Origin: JBMFVE01 sp049966155
Lineage (GTDB): Bacteria > Bacteroidota > Ignavibacteria > Kryptoniales > JAKASW01
Assembly (NCBI GenBank): GCA_049966155.1
Contig: JBMFVE010000002.1
Span: 124,001-188,000, forward strand
Direction of reading: 5' to 3'
Length of the DNA: 64,000 nt
In this document: positions 35,195-44,057 of the stretch, in pieces
Position numbering within the stretch: position 1 is the first letter of the stretch
Layout of the letters: every line of letters starts with the position of its first letter
Translations under genes and position numbers: made by a program
Notes under the pieces: generated by a model
Database searches by the model: none
What the model was told of the DNA's origin: nothing
What the model saw: only the letters and a program-made list of their open reading frames with translations

Positions 35195-37618
35195 TTATTT
35201 CAAAAGTAGCATTTTTATAAACGTATATTTGTTGTTCCAGCTGAGCCTGCATACATATACTCCAGATGGAAGATTGGCGGCATCAAAGATAACTTCGTAC
35301 ATTCCTGCCGGTTTAGTTTCATCTACAAGTGTTGCTACCTTTTCACCAAGGATATTGTATACATTAATCGTAACATGTCCAATTGACGGGATTGAGTACT
35401 GAATGGATGTTGACGGGTTAAACGGATTAGGATAGTTTTGCAAAAGCTGGAATGTCTGCGGTACTGGGGTATTTCCTGATAAGGCGGTTATGTTTGCCGT
35501 CCGAAAGCCATTTATGTCTGACCATTGGCTTTGACCAAAAGAATTTATCGATGCAACTCTCCAGTAGTAGTTTGTCACAGGTTTAAGTGAATCTGAGAAC
35601 TGAAACACTGTATCAGCAATGCTCGTGTCTATAACAGTGTTGGTAAACAATGTACCTGTAGAGAGCTGGAGCCTGTACTTTGTTGCATCGTAAATTCCTG
35701 ACCAGATGAACTGAGGCTTAAGAGAAACGTTTAATTGCGCTTTTGAAGGTGTGATAGGTACCGGGGAAACTGGAAATGCTGTAGTAAAAGTGTATGTACT
35801 TGAAAAATCACTGATTCCTCCAGCATTTCCAGCCAAAACCTTCCAGTAGTAGCTGGAATGTCCTGAAAGACCTGTCAAAACAATACTCGTGTCAGAAGTA
35901 GTCACACTTCTAATTATTTTCGAAAATGAACTATCGGTAGCTATCTGTAACATAAATTGTGAAGCCCTGTCAATAAAATTCCAGGTTAGGATTGTGGTGT
36001 CACGAGCATACTGAAACCCATTCGATGGAGACGCCAGAACTGGTTGAGGAGGCGAATCAATTTTGAGAAGAGTAGCTGGCTGGCTCTCTGAACTGTTCCG
36101 ATTTAATGCAGATACAGCATAGTAAGTCGGTCCCTTTGTCAAGGGAACAGAAGGCAAGATGTAGTAATTACCAATTACATCAAGTATGTTTGACGAATTA
36201 TTAAAATCACTGCTGCTAACGCTTCCCTGGGAGAAACGGTAGACTACATACCTGAAAACACTGTCCAGACCGGACTTTTTCTCTTCAGACCAGCTCAATA
36301 CCGGGACGTTCACACCTGCAATACGTCCATAAACAAAATTTGTCGGTGCCGAAACTGTACCACTCCCTTTCCATACCATCATTGGTGTTATGGATTTGTT
36401 TCTGTAGTAATTTTGTCGAAGCGAATCCGCAAAATTTCCCGGGTTTCCTAAAACACTCGAAGTGTTAAAGAATATACTCCCGTTTACTTTAACATTTACT
36501 CTGTTCTGTTGAAGCTGCCTTTCAATTTCACCGGGTTGCCATGCAGAAATCCTATACGCAGCCTGACCTACATAAAAATGTCTGCCGTTGGCATAAATAC
36601 TGTCGGCCCACCACGGCATTAAAGTACCATAGTCCTGCTTATAGCCAGGGGGATTGTTATTTGGCCAATATAACTGAGGTGCAAGGTAGTCAACTGTCCC
36701 CTGATGAAGCCATGCAATCGGATCAGCGTATATTTCACTGTAGGCATCCATTCCGGTAATATTTGGGGGCACACCGTTCTTCCATATGCCGAAGGGTGAG
36801 ATTCCAAATTTAACCCAGGGTTTGACAGACGTTATGCTGTCGTATACCTCCTTTACAAATAAGTTAACGTTATCCCTTCTCCAGTCACCAATATCTGTAA
36901 TTCCCCTGTTATACAGCCTGAATGTGGCTGTATCCTGATAGGTAGTACCCTCATATGGATAAAAGTAATCATCAAAGTGAATTCCATCAACGTCATAGCG
37001 TCTTACTATGTCCATTATCACTGAAGTGATGTAATTTCTGACCTGAGGGAGTCCTGGATTTAAAATTAGCAGTGTTCCCCCGCTGCTTTTGTTAAATGAA
37101 AGGACCCAGTCTGGATGCCTTACAGTAACATGTGTTGAGTCAATACTATAGGTCCCAACTTTATTTACAGCCCGATATGGATTAATCCACGCATGTAACT
37201 CCATTCCTCGCTTATGAGCCTCCTGAATAGCAAACTGAAGGGGATCGTAATACGGAGAGGGTGGTGAGCCCTGTCGACCTGTAAGCCAGTAAGACCACGG
37301 TTCATAACTCGAATTATAAAAAGCGTCGCATTCATCCCTTATCTGAAGGAGCACAGCATTAAATCCTAAAGACTTCAGTGAATCCAGTATGCTTATTAGC
37401 TGTTGCTCCTGCTGGGATGATGATAATCCTGGTTGTGACGGCCAATCAATATTTGACACAGTTGCTATCCATGTTGCCCTGAATTCAAATTTTGGAGTCT
37501 GCTGGCCGAAAACTGCACTTGTGGAATCTGCACAAAGGAGTATTCCTCCGCACATAATCATTAAAAACAGGCCTGGGAAGCTGAGTAATAAATGTCGATG
37601 TTTCATATTCTCAATCAT
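35195..37618 (-). CDS. Secreted GHL10-family glycosyl hydrolase with FN3 domains and T9SS tail
   Basis: An 807-residue secreted enzyme. Residues about 45-380 are the GHL10 (DUF187) TIM barrel: FRATWIATVSNIDWPSQPG, GFNAVLLQIRDECDAFY, LHAWINPYRA, RYDVDGIHFDDYFYPY and KFGISPFGIWKNG. E. coli DigH of this family cleaves denuded peptidoglycan glycans. Three FN3-like domains follow (starting near PTNFVYGRIAGVNVPVLSW, QPVLASPSNGFQYARD and SPVPITPSKAQLNVSL), then a type A T9SS tail (YPNPFNPSTSIQ to KMLLLK). The start overlaps the stop of the upstream gene as ATGA; a second ATG at 37606 is an alternative. The neighbouring amidase would generate the denuded glycans this family uses. Confidence 0.85.
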   Translation of the reverse strand: MIENMKHRHLLLSFPGLFLMIMCGGILLCADSTSAVFGQQTPKFEFRATWIATVSNIDWPSQPGLSSSQQEQQLISILDSLKSLGFNAVLLQIRDECDAFYNSSYEPWSYWLTGRQGSPPSPYYDPLQFAIQEAHKRGMELHAWINPYRAVNKVGTYSIDSTHVTVRHPDWVLSFNKSSGGTLLILNPGLPQVRNYITSVIMDIVRRYDVDGIHFDDYFYPYEGTTYQDTATFRLYNRGITDIGDWRRDNVNLFVKEVYDSITSVKPWVKFGISPFGIWKNGVPPNITGMDAYSEIYADPIAWLHQGTVDYLAPQLYWPNNNPPGYKQDYGTLMPWWADSIYANGRHFYVGQAAYRISAWQPGEIERQLQQNRVNVKVNGSIFFNTSSVLGNPGNFADSLRQNYYRNKSITPMMVWKGSGTVSAPTNFVYGRIAGVNVPVLSWSEEKKSGLDSVFRYVVYRFSQGSVSSSDFNNSSNILDVIGNYYILPSVPLTKGPTYYAVSALNRNSSESQPATLLKIDSPPQPVLASPSNGFQYARDTTILTWNFIDRASQFMLQIATDSSFSKIIRSVTTSDTSIVLTGLSGHSSYYWKVLAGNAGGISDFSSTYTFTTAFPVSPVPITPSKAQLNVSLKPQFIWSGIYDATKYRLQLSTGTLFTNTVIDTSIADTVFQFSDSLKPVTNYYWRVASINSFGQSQWSDINGFRTANITALSGNTPVPQTFQLLQNYPNPFNPSTSIQYSIPSIGHVTINVYNILGEKVATLVDETKPAGMYEVIFDAANLPSGVYVCRLSWNNKYTFIKMLLLK

Positions 37619-39750
37619 CGTATGATCACAAGTTTTTGAAATGCTGTGTCCCCCTTTCGATATCTAATCATGCCTGTTTGCGGGTCGACATAATCCTGTG
37701 TCACAGTGAAGTGTACAATATATACTCCACTCACCACGACCTGTCCGGACGAAGTATTGGAATTCCAGGTCTCATCCCCGCTTCCATTTTCATGGCTGAT
37801 GGTCTTTATCAAATCACCGTTCTCAGTGTAAATCCTGATAATGCAGTGACCGGGTATGTTCAGGAACATTATCTTGTCCGGTTCCCCTGGAAACTGGAGG
37901 TTAGTTGAACGGATGTTGTAAGGGTTGGGAACAATTCTTATGTCAGAAAGTGATGTTCCTGCCTGTCTTCGCAAATACGCAGGTAAATTTGTCTTTGTGT
38001 AAAATCTGCTACTTAGCAGGGGACCTGCAGGGTTAGTTACACCGTTGGAATTATTAGTTCCTTTTGAGTAAGATGATATATAATAGTAATATGAAAATCC
38101 TCGCTGGGCTGTAACGTCATCGAACGAGTGGGTTCCGGGTGGAATCGAAGCAATTTCCTCAAATGAGGTGTCTGGCTTACCAACTGCCCTGAAAATCTTA
38201 TATCCGCCAAAATCAGGATCGGTTTCAGATGGACTTGGGTCCCATGACAAACTTATCCTGTCTCCACCTGAATTTACCTGAAACATCGTTGGCGGCAGAG
38301 GTGGTTGAGGTATCTTATAACCCGAATCATAATTTCGCTTTGCTCTGCTAAATGTTTTCATAATGGAATCTTTCCCTGTATAAACCCAGGTATCCTTGTA
38401 AACATCTTTATCTGTCGTGGATGAACCGTCAGGCAACAAAAAGGGGCCTTTGTCATTCGGATTATCATATGCTTGCTTCCACCTTTTGCCTATTGTCCAG
38501 CACATATTCCTGCTTAATCCGTTCACACCTTCAGCAATGACAATCACAATACTGTCGCCAGGCGGTATATCCCATGGGCCAAAAGCAATCCATAACCCTG
38601 TTCCCCCTCCGTCGCCATGTACTTTCCAAGGATCGCGTATTTTTGACATATACTGCTCGTCCATCCTGGCTGTGTCATTTCCCAGTCCTTTGTATGGCAC
38701 ACCCGAAAGCAAATTGTACATGTCAGCCTGCTGGGGAGCTGTTGAAGGGGACATGTCGCCCAGGCTCGGAACTGTATCGCCAGCATGCCATCCAAGAACT
38801 ACCGGTTGTTTCAGGTCATCAGATTTATCCGTGGCAGTTTTGTCCGCATGCAGCACAACTATCCCTGCAAACTGCGCACCACACAGTCGGCCTGTAGCTT
38901 TGACATCTGGACTTCCAATATTATCCCATGAATTATTGTCAGACTGCCCGGCCCATTCAAAACCTGCACGGAGCCATTGCGGAATCGGACTTGCCTCCGT
39001 AAGAATGTCATTGGCATGTTGAATATAATCCTCCCCTCTCCTTGTCACCCAGTCATGTTTACCCCAATCCTGTCCGTCATCCATTTTCATAGCTCCTTCC
39101 CTGGAAACGCTGTACCTGTTGACAAAGCCAAATCTGAATCCCCTGACCGTATCATGTAAGACTGTCATGTTTGTGGAGTTGACGAAGCCTGTATTCTTAA
39201 ATGTGTACTCTTTAATAAAGTAACTGTCGTGGTACTGCTGACTGAACCCCAGGACACGTCTTGTCATGGTTATTCCCATAGATGTGTTTACAATGTTCGT
39301 TATGACTCGATCAGCTACCTGGCTGGCATCAATGCTGTCCACATCACCTGCGTATGGTGAACTGATGTTAATTCCATCCACGTAAACATCCGGGTTTCTG
39401 AACTTTGCGGTTTCTCTCATAACCATAGGAAAAACCGTGACCCCGGCATAAGCCTGAGCAAATAAAATATTGTAATAATCCCAATGACGTCCGCTTGAAT
39501 CTGTGAAATTAGTACACCCAATGTATGTACGTTCAATTACTGCGTTGTCCTGATAAGGGTAGTCTGCGGGCCATACCATACCCTCATAATAAATATTATT
39601 CCATGCCCTCTCCGCACCAATAGCAGTATACTTGCTCTGGAGTGTGCCAACCCTTATATACCTTGTTTCCGTTGGCGATACCTGTGCACGGGATAAAATA
39701 GTCGTGCAAAATAGCGCCATAATAATAAATAACAAAACCTTTGCCTTCAT
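37615..39750 (-). CDS. Large secreted FN3 protein with variant T9SS-like tail (cassette C)
   Basis: A 711-residue protein with signal peptide (MKAKVLLFIIMALFCTTIL). It belongs to the same family as the genes at 47728-49812 and 57135-59936. Shared marks are a WPA motif (GMVWPADYPYQD), VLGFSQQYHDSYFIKEYTF, WDIPPGDSIVIVIAEGV plus GLSRNMCWTIGKRWKQ, an FN3 domain at about 490-590 (GDRISLSWDPSPSETD) and a C-terminal domain of about 95 residues starting VPNPYNI and ending FQKLVIIR. That tail has the plan of a type A sorting domain but reads NPYN and WNSNTSSG where the canonical form has NPFNPST and FDA. No enzymatic motif is seen. It directly follows TonB receptor 1 and precedes the GHL10 gene. Confidence 0.72.
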   Translation of the reverse strand: MKAKVLLFIIMALFCTTILSRAQVSPTETRYIRVGTLQSKYTAIGAERAWNNIYYEGMVWPADYPYQDNAVIERTYIGCTNFTDSSGRHWDYYNILFAQAYAGVTVFPMVMRETAKFRNPDVYVDGINISSPYAGDVDSIDASQVADRVITNIVNTSMGITMTRRVLGFSQQYHDSYFIKEYTFKNTGFVNSTNMTVLHDTVRGFRFGFVNRYSVSREGAMKMDDGQDWGKHDWVTRRGEDYIQHANDILTEASPIPQWLRAGFEWAGQSDNNSWDNIGSPDVKATGRLCGAQFAGIVVLHADKTATDKSDDLKQPVVLGWHAGDTVPSLGDMSPSTAPQQADMYNLLSGVPYKGLGNDTARMDEQYMSKIRDPWKVHGDGGGTGLWIAFGPWDIPPGDSIVIVIAEGVNGLSRNMCWTIGKRWKQAYDNPNDKGPFLLPDGSSTTDKDVYKDTWVYTGKDSIMKTFSRAKRNYDSGYKIPQPPLPPTMFQVNSGGDRISLSWDPSPSETDPDFGGYKIFRAVGKPDTSFEEIASIPPGTHSFDDVTAQRGFSYYYYISSYSKGTNNSNGVTNPAGPLLSSRFYTKTNLPAYLRRQAGTSLSDIRIVPNPYNIRSTNLQFPGEPDKIMFLNIPGHCIIRIYTENGDLIKTISHENGSGDETWNSNTSSGQVVVSGVYIVHFTVTQDYVDPQTGMIRYRKGDTAFQKLVIIR

Positions 39751-39795
39751 GAGTCTGTCCTTAAATTTTTAACTTTATCAAATTTGCTGTTGTTG

Positions 39796-42700
39796 TCAGA
39801 AATTTATCCTCAACCCGAAGCTTATGTGTCTTGGATTTAAAAAAGCCACTGATTCATCATTTGGCATGTCTATGTATGACTTTTTAGCCTTCCTTGCATT
39901 ATTACGTGCCGTAATGACAGGATCATTGTTTGGATTTGGTTCCAGCGGGTCGTATGCAACTCCAGGTGGGCGATAGTCACCTATTTTGTCATTTCCCTTC
40001 TTATCCCCATCTTCCCATGGGAAGCAAAGTGAAGCAAGATAGCTCTGATAATCGTATGAATCGACGAATCCAGCCATATTGAGGAATTTGAAGTTGAAGA
40101 GGTTTGTAATATCCATATAAATTTGTGTATCCATTCCTCTAACCGGGAAATCTGACAGCTGTCTTGCCAGTCGCATGTCCACATCGTAATAGTCCACCCA
40201 TTGTACGTTGTTTGATACTCCGGGAATTGAATTTGGATTGTACGTATCGTGTGCACCTGCCTTCCACACAGCTAATAAACTCAGGCTCCATCCTCCAAGT
40301 GGCGCAGTACCAGCTAATTTTGGTCCGAAATCCTCTGGCGATTCAAACGTGATGTTTGCTCTCGCGAATGGGGTTGGGACAGGTTTAACCTCCTGCGGAT
40401 TAAGCATGAGGTACTGCCTCTGCTTATTGATATCCTGGTAGTACTGAGTCAATCCAAAGTATCCGTTACTGGCAACTTCATAAGTGTAATTCAGGAAACC
40501 TCTAACCCATCCTCCGGTAACTTTGGAAAGAGTCAACTCGAATCCGCGTATGTCTGCGTAGTTATTGCTTGCAGCTTCGCGATAATTCACTGATGTATTA
40601 ATGTTCTGAAATAATATCCATCCTGGTTGATTGGTAATATCTTTGTAATAGGCAGCCAGATGAAGTAGAAACTCTCCAAATACGTTTTGCTCATAGCCAA
40701 GTTCATAAGCAATTGTCTTTTCAAATGCCATATTAGGATTACCTATATAATCAACCTGTCCATTTGCCTCACGTTGGAGAAGAAATCTGTACGATGACGA
40801 TGGTTCTGAGACAAAATGCCCATAGTTAAAATAAAGTTTAGAGTTTTCCGTTATTGGATGAGAAATCCCCAGCCTGGGACTGAGGTAGCTTTGAGGGTTG
40901 GCCTTATCCTTTGGTGCTTTCTGGTCAATCTGGTTCCCCGCTCCGGCACTGAAAAGAGGATCGTAGGGACTTAAATCAAGATAAGATGAGTTTGGGTTTG
41001 AGTAATCCCACCTTAAACCGAGGTTTGCAATAAATCCTTCGAACTCCAGCTTATCCTGAACATAAGCTCCAATTCGGTATGGCCAGACATGGTAAATCAG
41101 GCTTCGCGTCCATGTGGACATTGACGGACTGTATGTACCAGAATTAATGTTAAGATCGTCATAGTAAAATTGAAAACCAGACTTAACCTGGTTGAATTTT
41201 CCAAGTTGACTGGTAATGCTAAACAAAAGAGATGAAGTTGAAATAACACTCCTGTCCCTTCCAAGATTCATCCAACCGCCCATACTGAGGACTCCATCAA
41301 TTCCGCCGAGACTATATCCCCAGTAACCATATGGTGCTTCGTCCACCTTATAACCTGGAACCGGCTCATATATTTTTGAAGTGTCTCTCGTGGGAAGCTG
41401 GAATGTATTGTATCTGCTCTGACTTCTTTGAAGTGTGAGGTCGTAAAAAGTATTGTTACTCAGCATCTGTGTGATGGTTGCGCCTATTACATATCGATAA
41501 ATTGAACTTGGGCTGTACCGACCGGGCATATAAAGAACATTCATTCCATCAGAGCTTGTGAGGAGTCGGGCTACTTCTGACTGGCTGCGCATCAGATAAC
41601 CTGTTGGAACAGTTGTCCATTCATAAGGGGATACAGAGTTATCTTCTCCATAAATTCCTATGATGGTGAGTTTCATTTTTGTTGTAATATCTGAATTTAA
41701 CTTAAGTTCTGTATGATTGTCCGTATAAGCATCCCTTGAAAGGGGTATGACAAACATGTCTCTTTCTCTGAAGTGAGATAGATAAAAGCGCAAATTCCCA
41801 AGATACTCCCCTATAATAGGGACTGGTCCTCCAAATCCAGCGTCCACATTATAGTCAGGCTTTGAGATCTCCCCTGCTCGGCGGCGCTGCCATTCCCAGA
41901 GACGTTGTGCAGCAGTAGGGGTCAGAAACTTTGTGGAATCCCCACTCTGGAGTGTCTTCTGAGCGACCAGTATCCACCCCTGAAAAGCTGGATAGCTGTT
42001 TTTTGTATATGTATCCCATGCTCCGTTGTTAGTGCCTGTCCAGCAAACAGCAGGATCAGTAAACGGTCGATTAAAATACGAGTTTGGATCATAGGGTGAC
42101 AAACCAAAATGTTTTTGTTGAGGTGGTGCGTAGCTAATATTAATTGTTCCACTATAACGGCTGTTATCTCCCTCTTTTGTTATAACGTTAACGACGCCTG
42201 ATCTGACGTTTCCGTATTCTGCATTAAAGCCGCCAGTTTGCAACTGTATTTCACGGGTATTGGCAAGACCAAATGCAGAATATGGAACGTTGGATCTTTC
42301 ATCGTTCATTCTGAATCCATCAACCATTACAACTGTCTGATTTGCTCCGCCTCCTCTAACGATTATTCCGCTCGAGCTCCATTCAACACCAGCTTGAAGA
42401 GTCAATATATCAGTTACAGTTTGAGCCGGTAGTGTCTGCACATGCCTGGTCTGGATATTAAACTCACTTGCAGAGACATCTTTTGTAACAACAGGACGCT
42501 GAGCGGATATTACCACTTCATGTGTCATTACTTCTGAAGCCTTTAACTGTACGTTAACAGTCGTCGTAAGGTCAATTTCAACCCGCACACTTTGCACCAC
42601 TGTTTTTGCATAGCCAACCATGCTGAATCTGAGTGAGTATGTTCCAGGCGGCACATTCAGAATTGTGTAAGTACCATCCAGCTGCGTTGCAGCCCCCATG

Positions 42701-42852
42701 TTCGTCCCTTCGATCATGACCGTCACACCCGGGAGAGGTTGACCTGTTTCCGCATCGGTGACTTTACCTACTATCTTCCCGGTAGTCCCTGCATGTAAAA
42801 TTATTGGGAACATAAGGTAAATTATAATGAAGAGCTTCTTTACCATCTTCAT
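39796..42852 (-). CDS. TonB-dependent receptor 1 with carboxypeptidase-regulatory-like domain
   Basis: A 1018-residue outer-membrane receptor. Signal peptide to about residue 21, then a CarboxypepD_reg-like domain (GKIVGKVTDAETGQPLPGVT, VPPGTYSLRFSMVGYAK, about 24-112) and a plug (about 120-235: LPAQTVTDILTLQAGV, IIVRGGGANQTVVMVDGF, GGFNAEYGNVRSGVVNVIT). The rest is a 22-strand barrel with the TonB-receptor motif LYFNYGHFVSEPSS and a terminal strand ending FGLRINF. It imports a bulky or scarce ligand using TonB energy. It lacks a SusD partner; instead a PorV-like gene lies upstream and a large FN3 protein downstream. It is closely similar to receptor 2. AAGGAG precedes the ATG. Confidence 0.9.
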   Translation of the reverse strand: MKMVKKLFIIIYLMFPIILHAGTTGKIVGKVTDAETGQPLPGVTVMIEGTNMGAATQLDGTYTILNVPPGTYSLRFSMVGYAKTVVQSVRVEIDLTTTVNVQLKASEVMTHEVVISAQRPVVTKDVSASEFNIQTRHVQTLPAQTVTDILTLQAGVEWSSSGIIVRGGGANQTVVMVDGFRMNDERSNVPYSAFGLANTREIQLQTGGFNAEYGNVRSGVVNVITKEGDNSRYSGTINISYAPPQQKHFGLSPYDPNSYFNRPFTDPAVCWTGTNNGAWDTYTKNSYPAFQGWILVAQKTLQSGDSTKFLTPTAAQRLWEWQRRRAGEISKPDYNVDAGFGGPVPIIGEYLGNLRFYLSHFRERDMFVIPLSRDAYTDNHTELKLNSDITTKMKLTIIGIYGEDNSVSPYEWTTVPTGYLMRSQSEVARLLTSSDGMNVLYMPGRYSPSSIYRYVIGATITQMLSNNTFYDLTLQRSQSRYNTFQLPTRDTSKIYEPVPGYKVDEAPYGYWGYSLGGIDGVLSMGGWMNLGRDRSVISTSSLLFSITSQLGKFNQVKSGFQFYYDDLNINSGTYSPSMSTWTRSLIYHVWPYRIGAYVQDKLEFEGFIANLGLRWDYSNPNSSYLDLSPYDPLFSAGAGNQIDQKAPKDKANPQSYLSPRLGISHPITENSKLYFNYGHFVSEPSSSYRFLLQREANGQVDYIGNPNMAFEKTIAYELGYEQNVFGEFLLHLAAYYKDITNQPGWILFQNINTSVNYREAASNNYADIRGFELTLSKVTGGWVRGFLNYTYEVASNGYFGLTQYYQDINKQRQYLMLNPQEVKPVPTPFARANITFESPEDFGPKLAGTAPLGGWSLSLLAVWKAGAHDTYNPNSIPGVSNNVQWVDYYDVDMRLARQLSDFPVRGMDTQIYMDITNLFNFKFLNMAGFVDSYDYQSYLASLCFPWEDGDKKGNDKIGDYRPPGVAYDPLEPNPNNDPVITARNNARKAKKSYIDMPNDESVAFLNPRHISFGLRINF

Positions 42853-42896
42853 ATTATCCCACGCTCCTTTTTATATGCGCAGCAATAAAAAAATTG

Positions 42897-43955
42897 CTAC
42901 ATTGTAAACCTTAACGAAAATCTATGTACATTTTCAAATATCTTTTCGGGCATGAATGAATAATCAAATGCTAGTCCAAACTTCCTGATACCTAATCCGA
43001 ATGTAAACGCATAGTCGTCATGTTTTGTTATATATCCTGCTCTTAAAAACAGAGTGTTCATGAAGCCATATTCAGCTCCCATATTTAGGAATTCTGAATA
43101 TGCACGGGGATGAATAGCATCTATTGAAACGAGAAAGGAATTATTTTTCCTCATCTCTGGAATTAAATCCATTAGATTCATTGAGATGCCAAATTTGAAT
43201 GTAAGGGGCAACTGAAAGTTTTCTCTTTCATAAGCTATCTCTTTAGAGAAGTTGTTGATAGACATACCAAATGAAAGACTCTTCAGACCGGTTTTGTACA
43301 CCGTCCCAAAGTTGAACGCCATCACGCCAAGTCCATAGTTTCTGGTAGCATAAGATGTATCCGTTGTAATGACGGAATCACGTAATACCTGTTTAAATAC
43401 TGGCACCAGACTATTACCAAGGCTTTGCTTCACGAACTGAACAGAGCCCCCAACTGAAAATCTATCAGACAGCTCCTTAGCATACGCTACTCCCAGAGAA
43501 AATGCATAGGGCTTTGGGTATCCGTTTAAGTCAACATAACCCTTATCATTATTGGCCACCATCGTGAAGTTGAAATTTCCATAATCCACATTGAGAAAAC
43601 TGATACCGATGGTCCCATAATCTCCATTAAATGGAGTTATTGCCGCAGCTGCGGAAATATACTTTATATCCGCAATCCACTTCATCTGGCTCACTTCAGC
43701 TTCAAACGGAGAGTTGATGCTTGATATTCCAGCCGGGTTGTAAAGGATGCATGTGATTGAGCCGTCTACAGTTGTGAATGCTTCTCCCATTGCCGTTGCA
43801 CGTGCATCTGTTCCTACGCTTAAGAACTGAAAACCTGCCTGAGCTAATTTTACCTGAGCAGATGCAGGATTGATAATTGGCAGAATTACAAAAAGAAGAG
43901 GAAATAATTTGAGGTTGAAATTATTCAGCCCTTTTATGATTGAGTTAATCAACAC
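42897..43955 (-). CDS. PorV/PorQ-family outer-membrane protein 1
   Basis: A 352-residue beta-barrel with signal peptide (about residues 14-33, LKLFPLLFVILPIINPASAQ). The N-terminal mature motif AQAGFQFLSVGTDARATAMG then ILYNPAGISSINSP is the PorV/PorQ family signature; the remainder is barrel strands ending FENVHRFSLRFTM. In T9SS organisms PorV escorts cargo from the translocon to the surface, but many paralogues have unknown roles. The reading frame starts at GTG 43955; TTG 43952 is an alternative, with GGGTGAG upstream. A 12-base inverted repeat precedes it. It is a close paralogue of the protein at 46697-47722. Confidence 0.82.
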   Translation of the reverse strand: MLINSIIKGLNNFNLKLFPLLFVILPIINPASAQVKLAQAGFQFLSVGTDARATAMGEAFTTVDGSITCILYNPAGISSINSPFEAEVSQMKWIADIKYISAAAAITPFNGDYGTIGISFLNVDYGNFNFTMVANNDKGYVDLNGYPKPYAFSLGVAYAKELSDRFSVGGSVQFVKQSLGNSLVPVFKQVLRDSVITTDTSYATRNYGLGVMAFNFGTVYKTGLKSLSFGMSINNFSKEIAYERENFQLPLTFKFGISMNLMDLIPEMRKNNSFLVSIDAIHPRAYSEFLNMGAEYGFMNTLFLRAGYITKHDDYAFTFGLGIRKFGLAFDYSFMPEKIFENVHRFSLRFTM

Positions 43956-43998
43956 GACTCACCCTTTCTCCAGTCTGCGGAAATATTTTATTCAGCAG

Positions 43999-44029
43999 AA
44001 TTGAGGGGGAAATAGCATCCCCCTCAATT
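43999..44029. other. Perfect 12-bp hairpin between two surface-protein genes
   Basis: Arms 43999-44010 and 44018-44029 are perfect reverse complements (AATTGAGGGGGA / TCCCCCTCAATT) around a seven-base loop. Neither strand has a clear T-run after it, so it is not a standard intrinsic terminator. It lies 28 bases after the stop of the propeller gene and 43 bases before the PorV-like gene, and may stabilise or partly terminate the minus-strand transcript. Confidence 0.7.
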
Positions 44030-44057
44030 TCAGCCTGTAACTCATTTTCAAACTAAG

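Noticed and set aside
38417..39022. 201-codon plus-strand open frame
   Set aside because: It is antisense to the 711-residue FN3 protein, has low-complexity Pro/Ser/Cys composition, and no ribosome binding site or family motif; a shadow of the real gene.
42881..42898. Six-base stem AGCAAT/ATTGCT around an A-run
   Set aside because: A short stem overlapping the PorV 1 stop; too weak to call.
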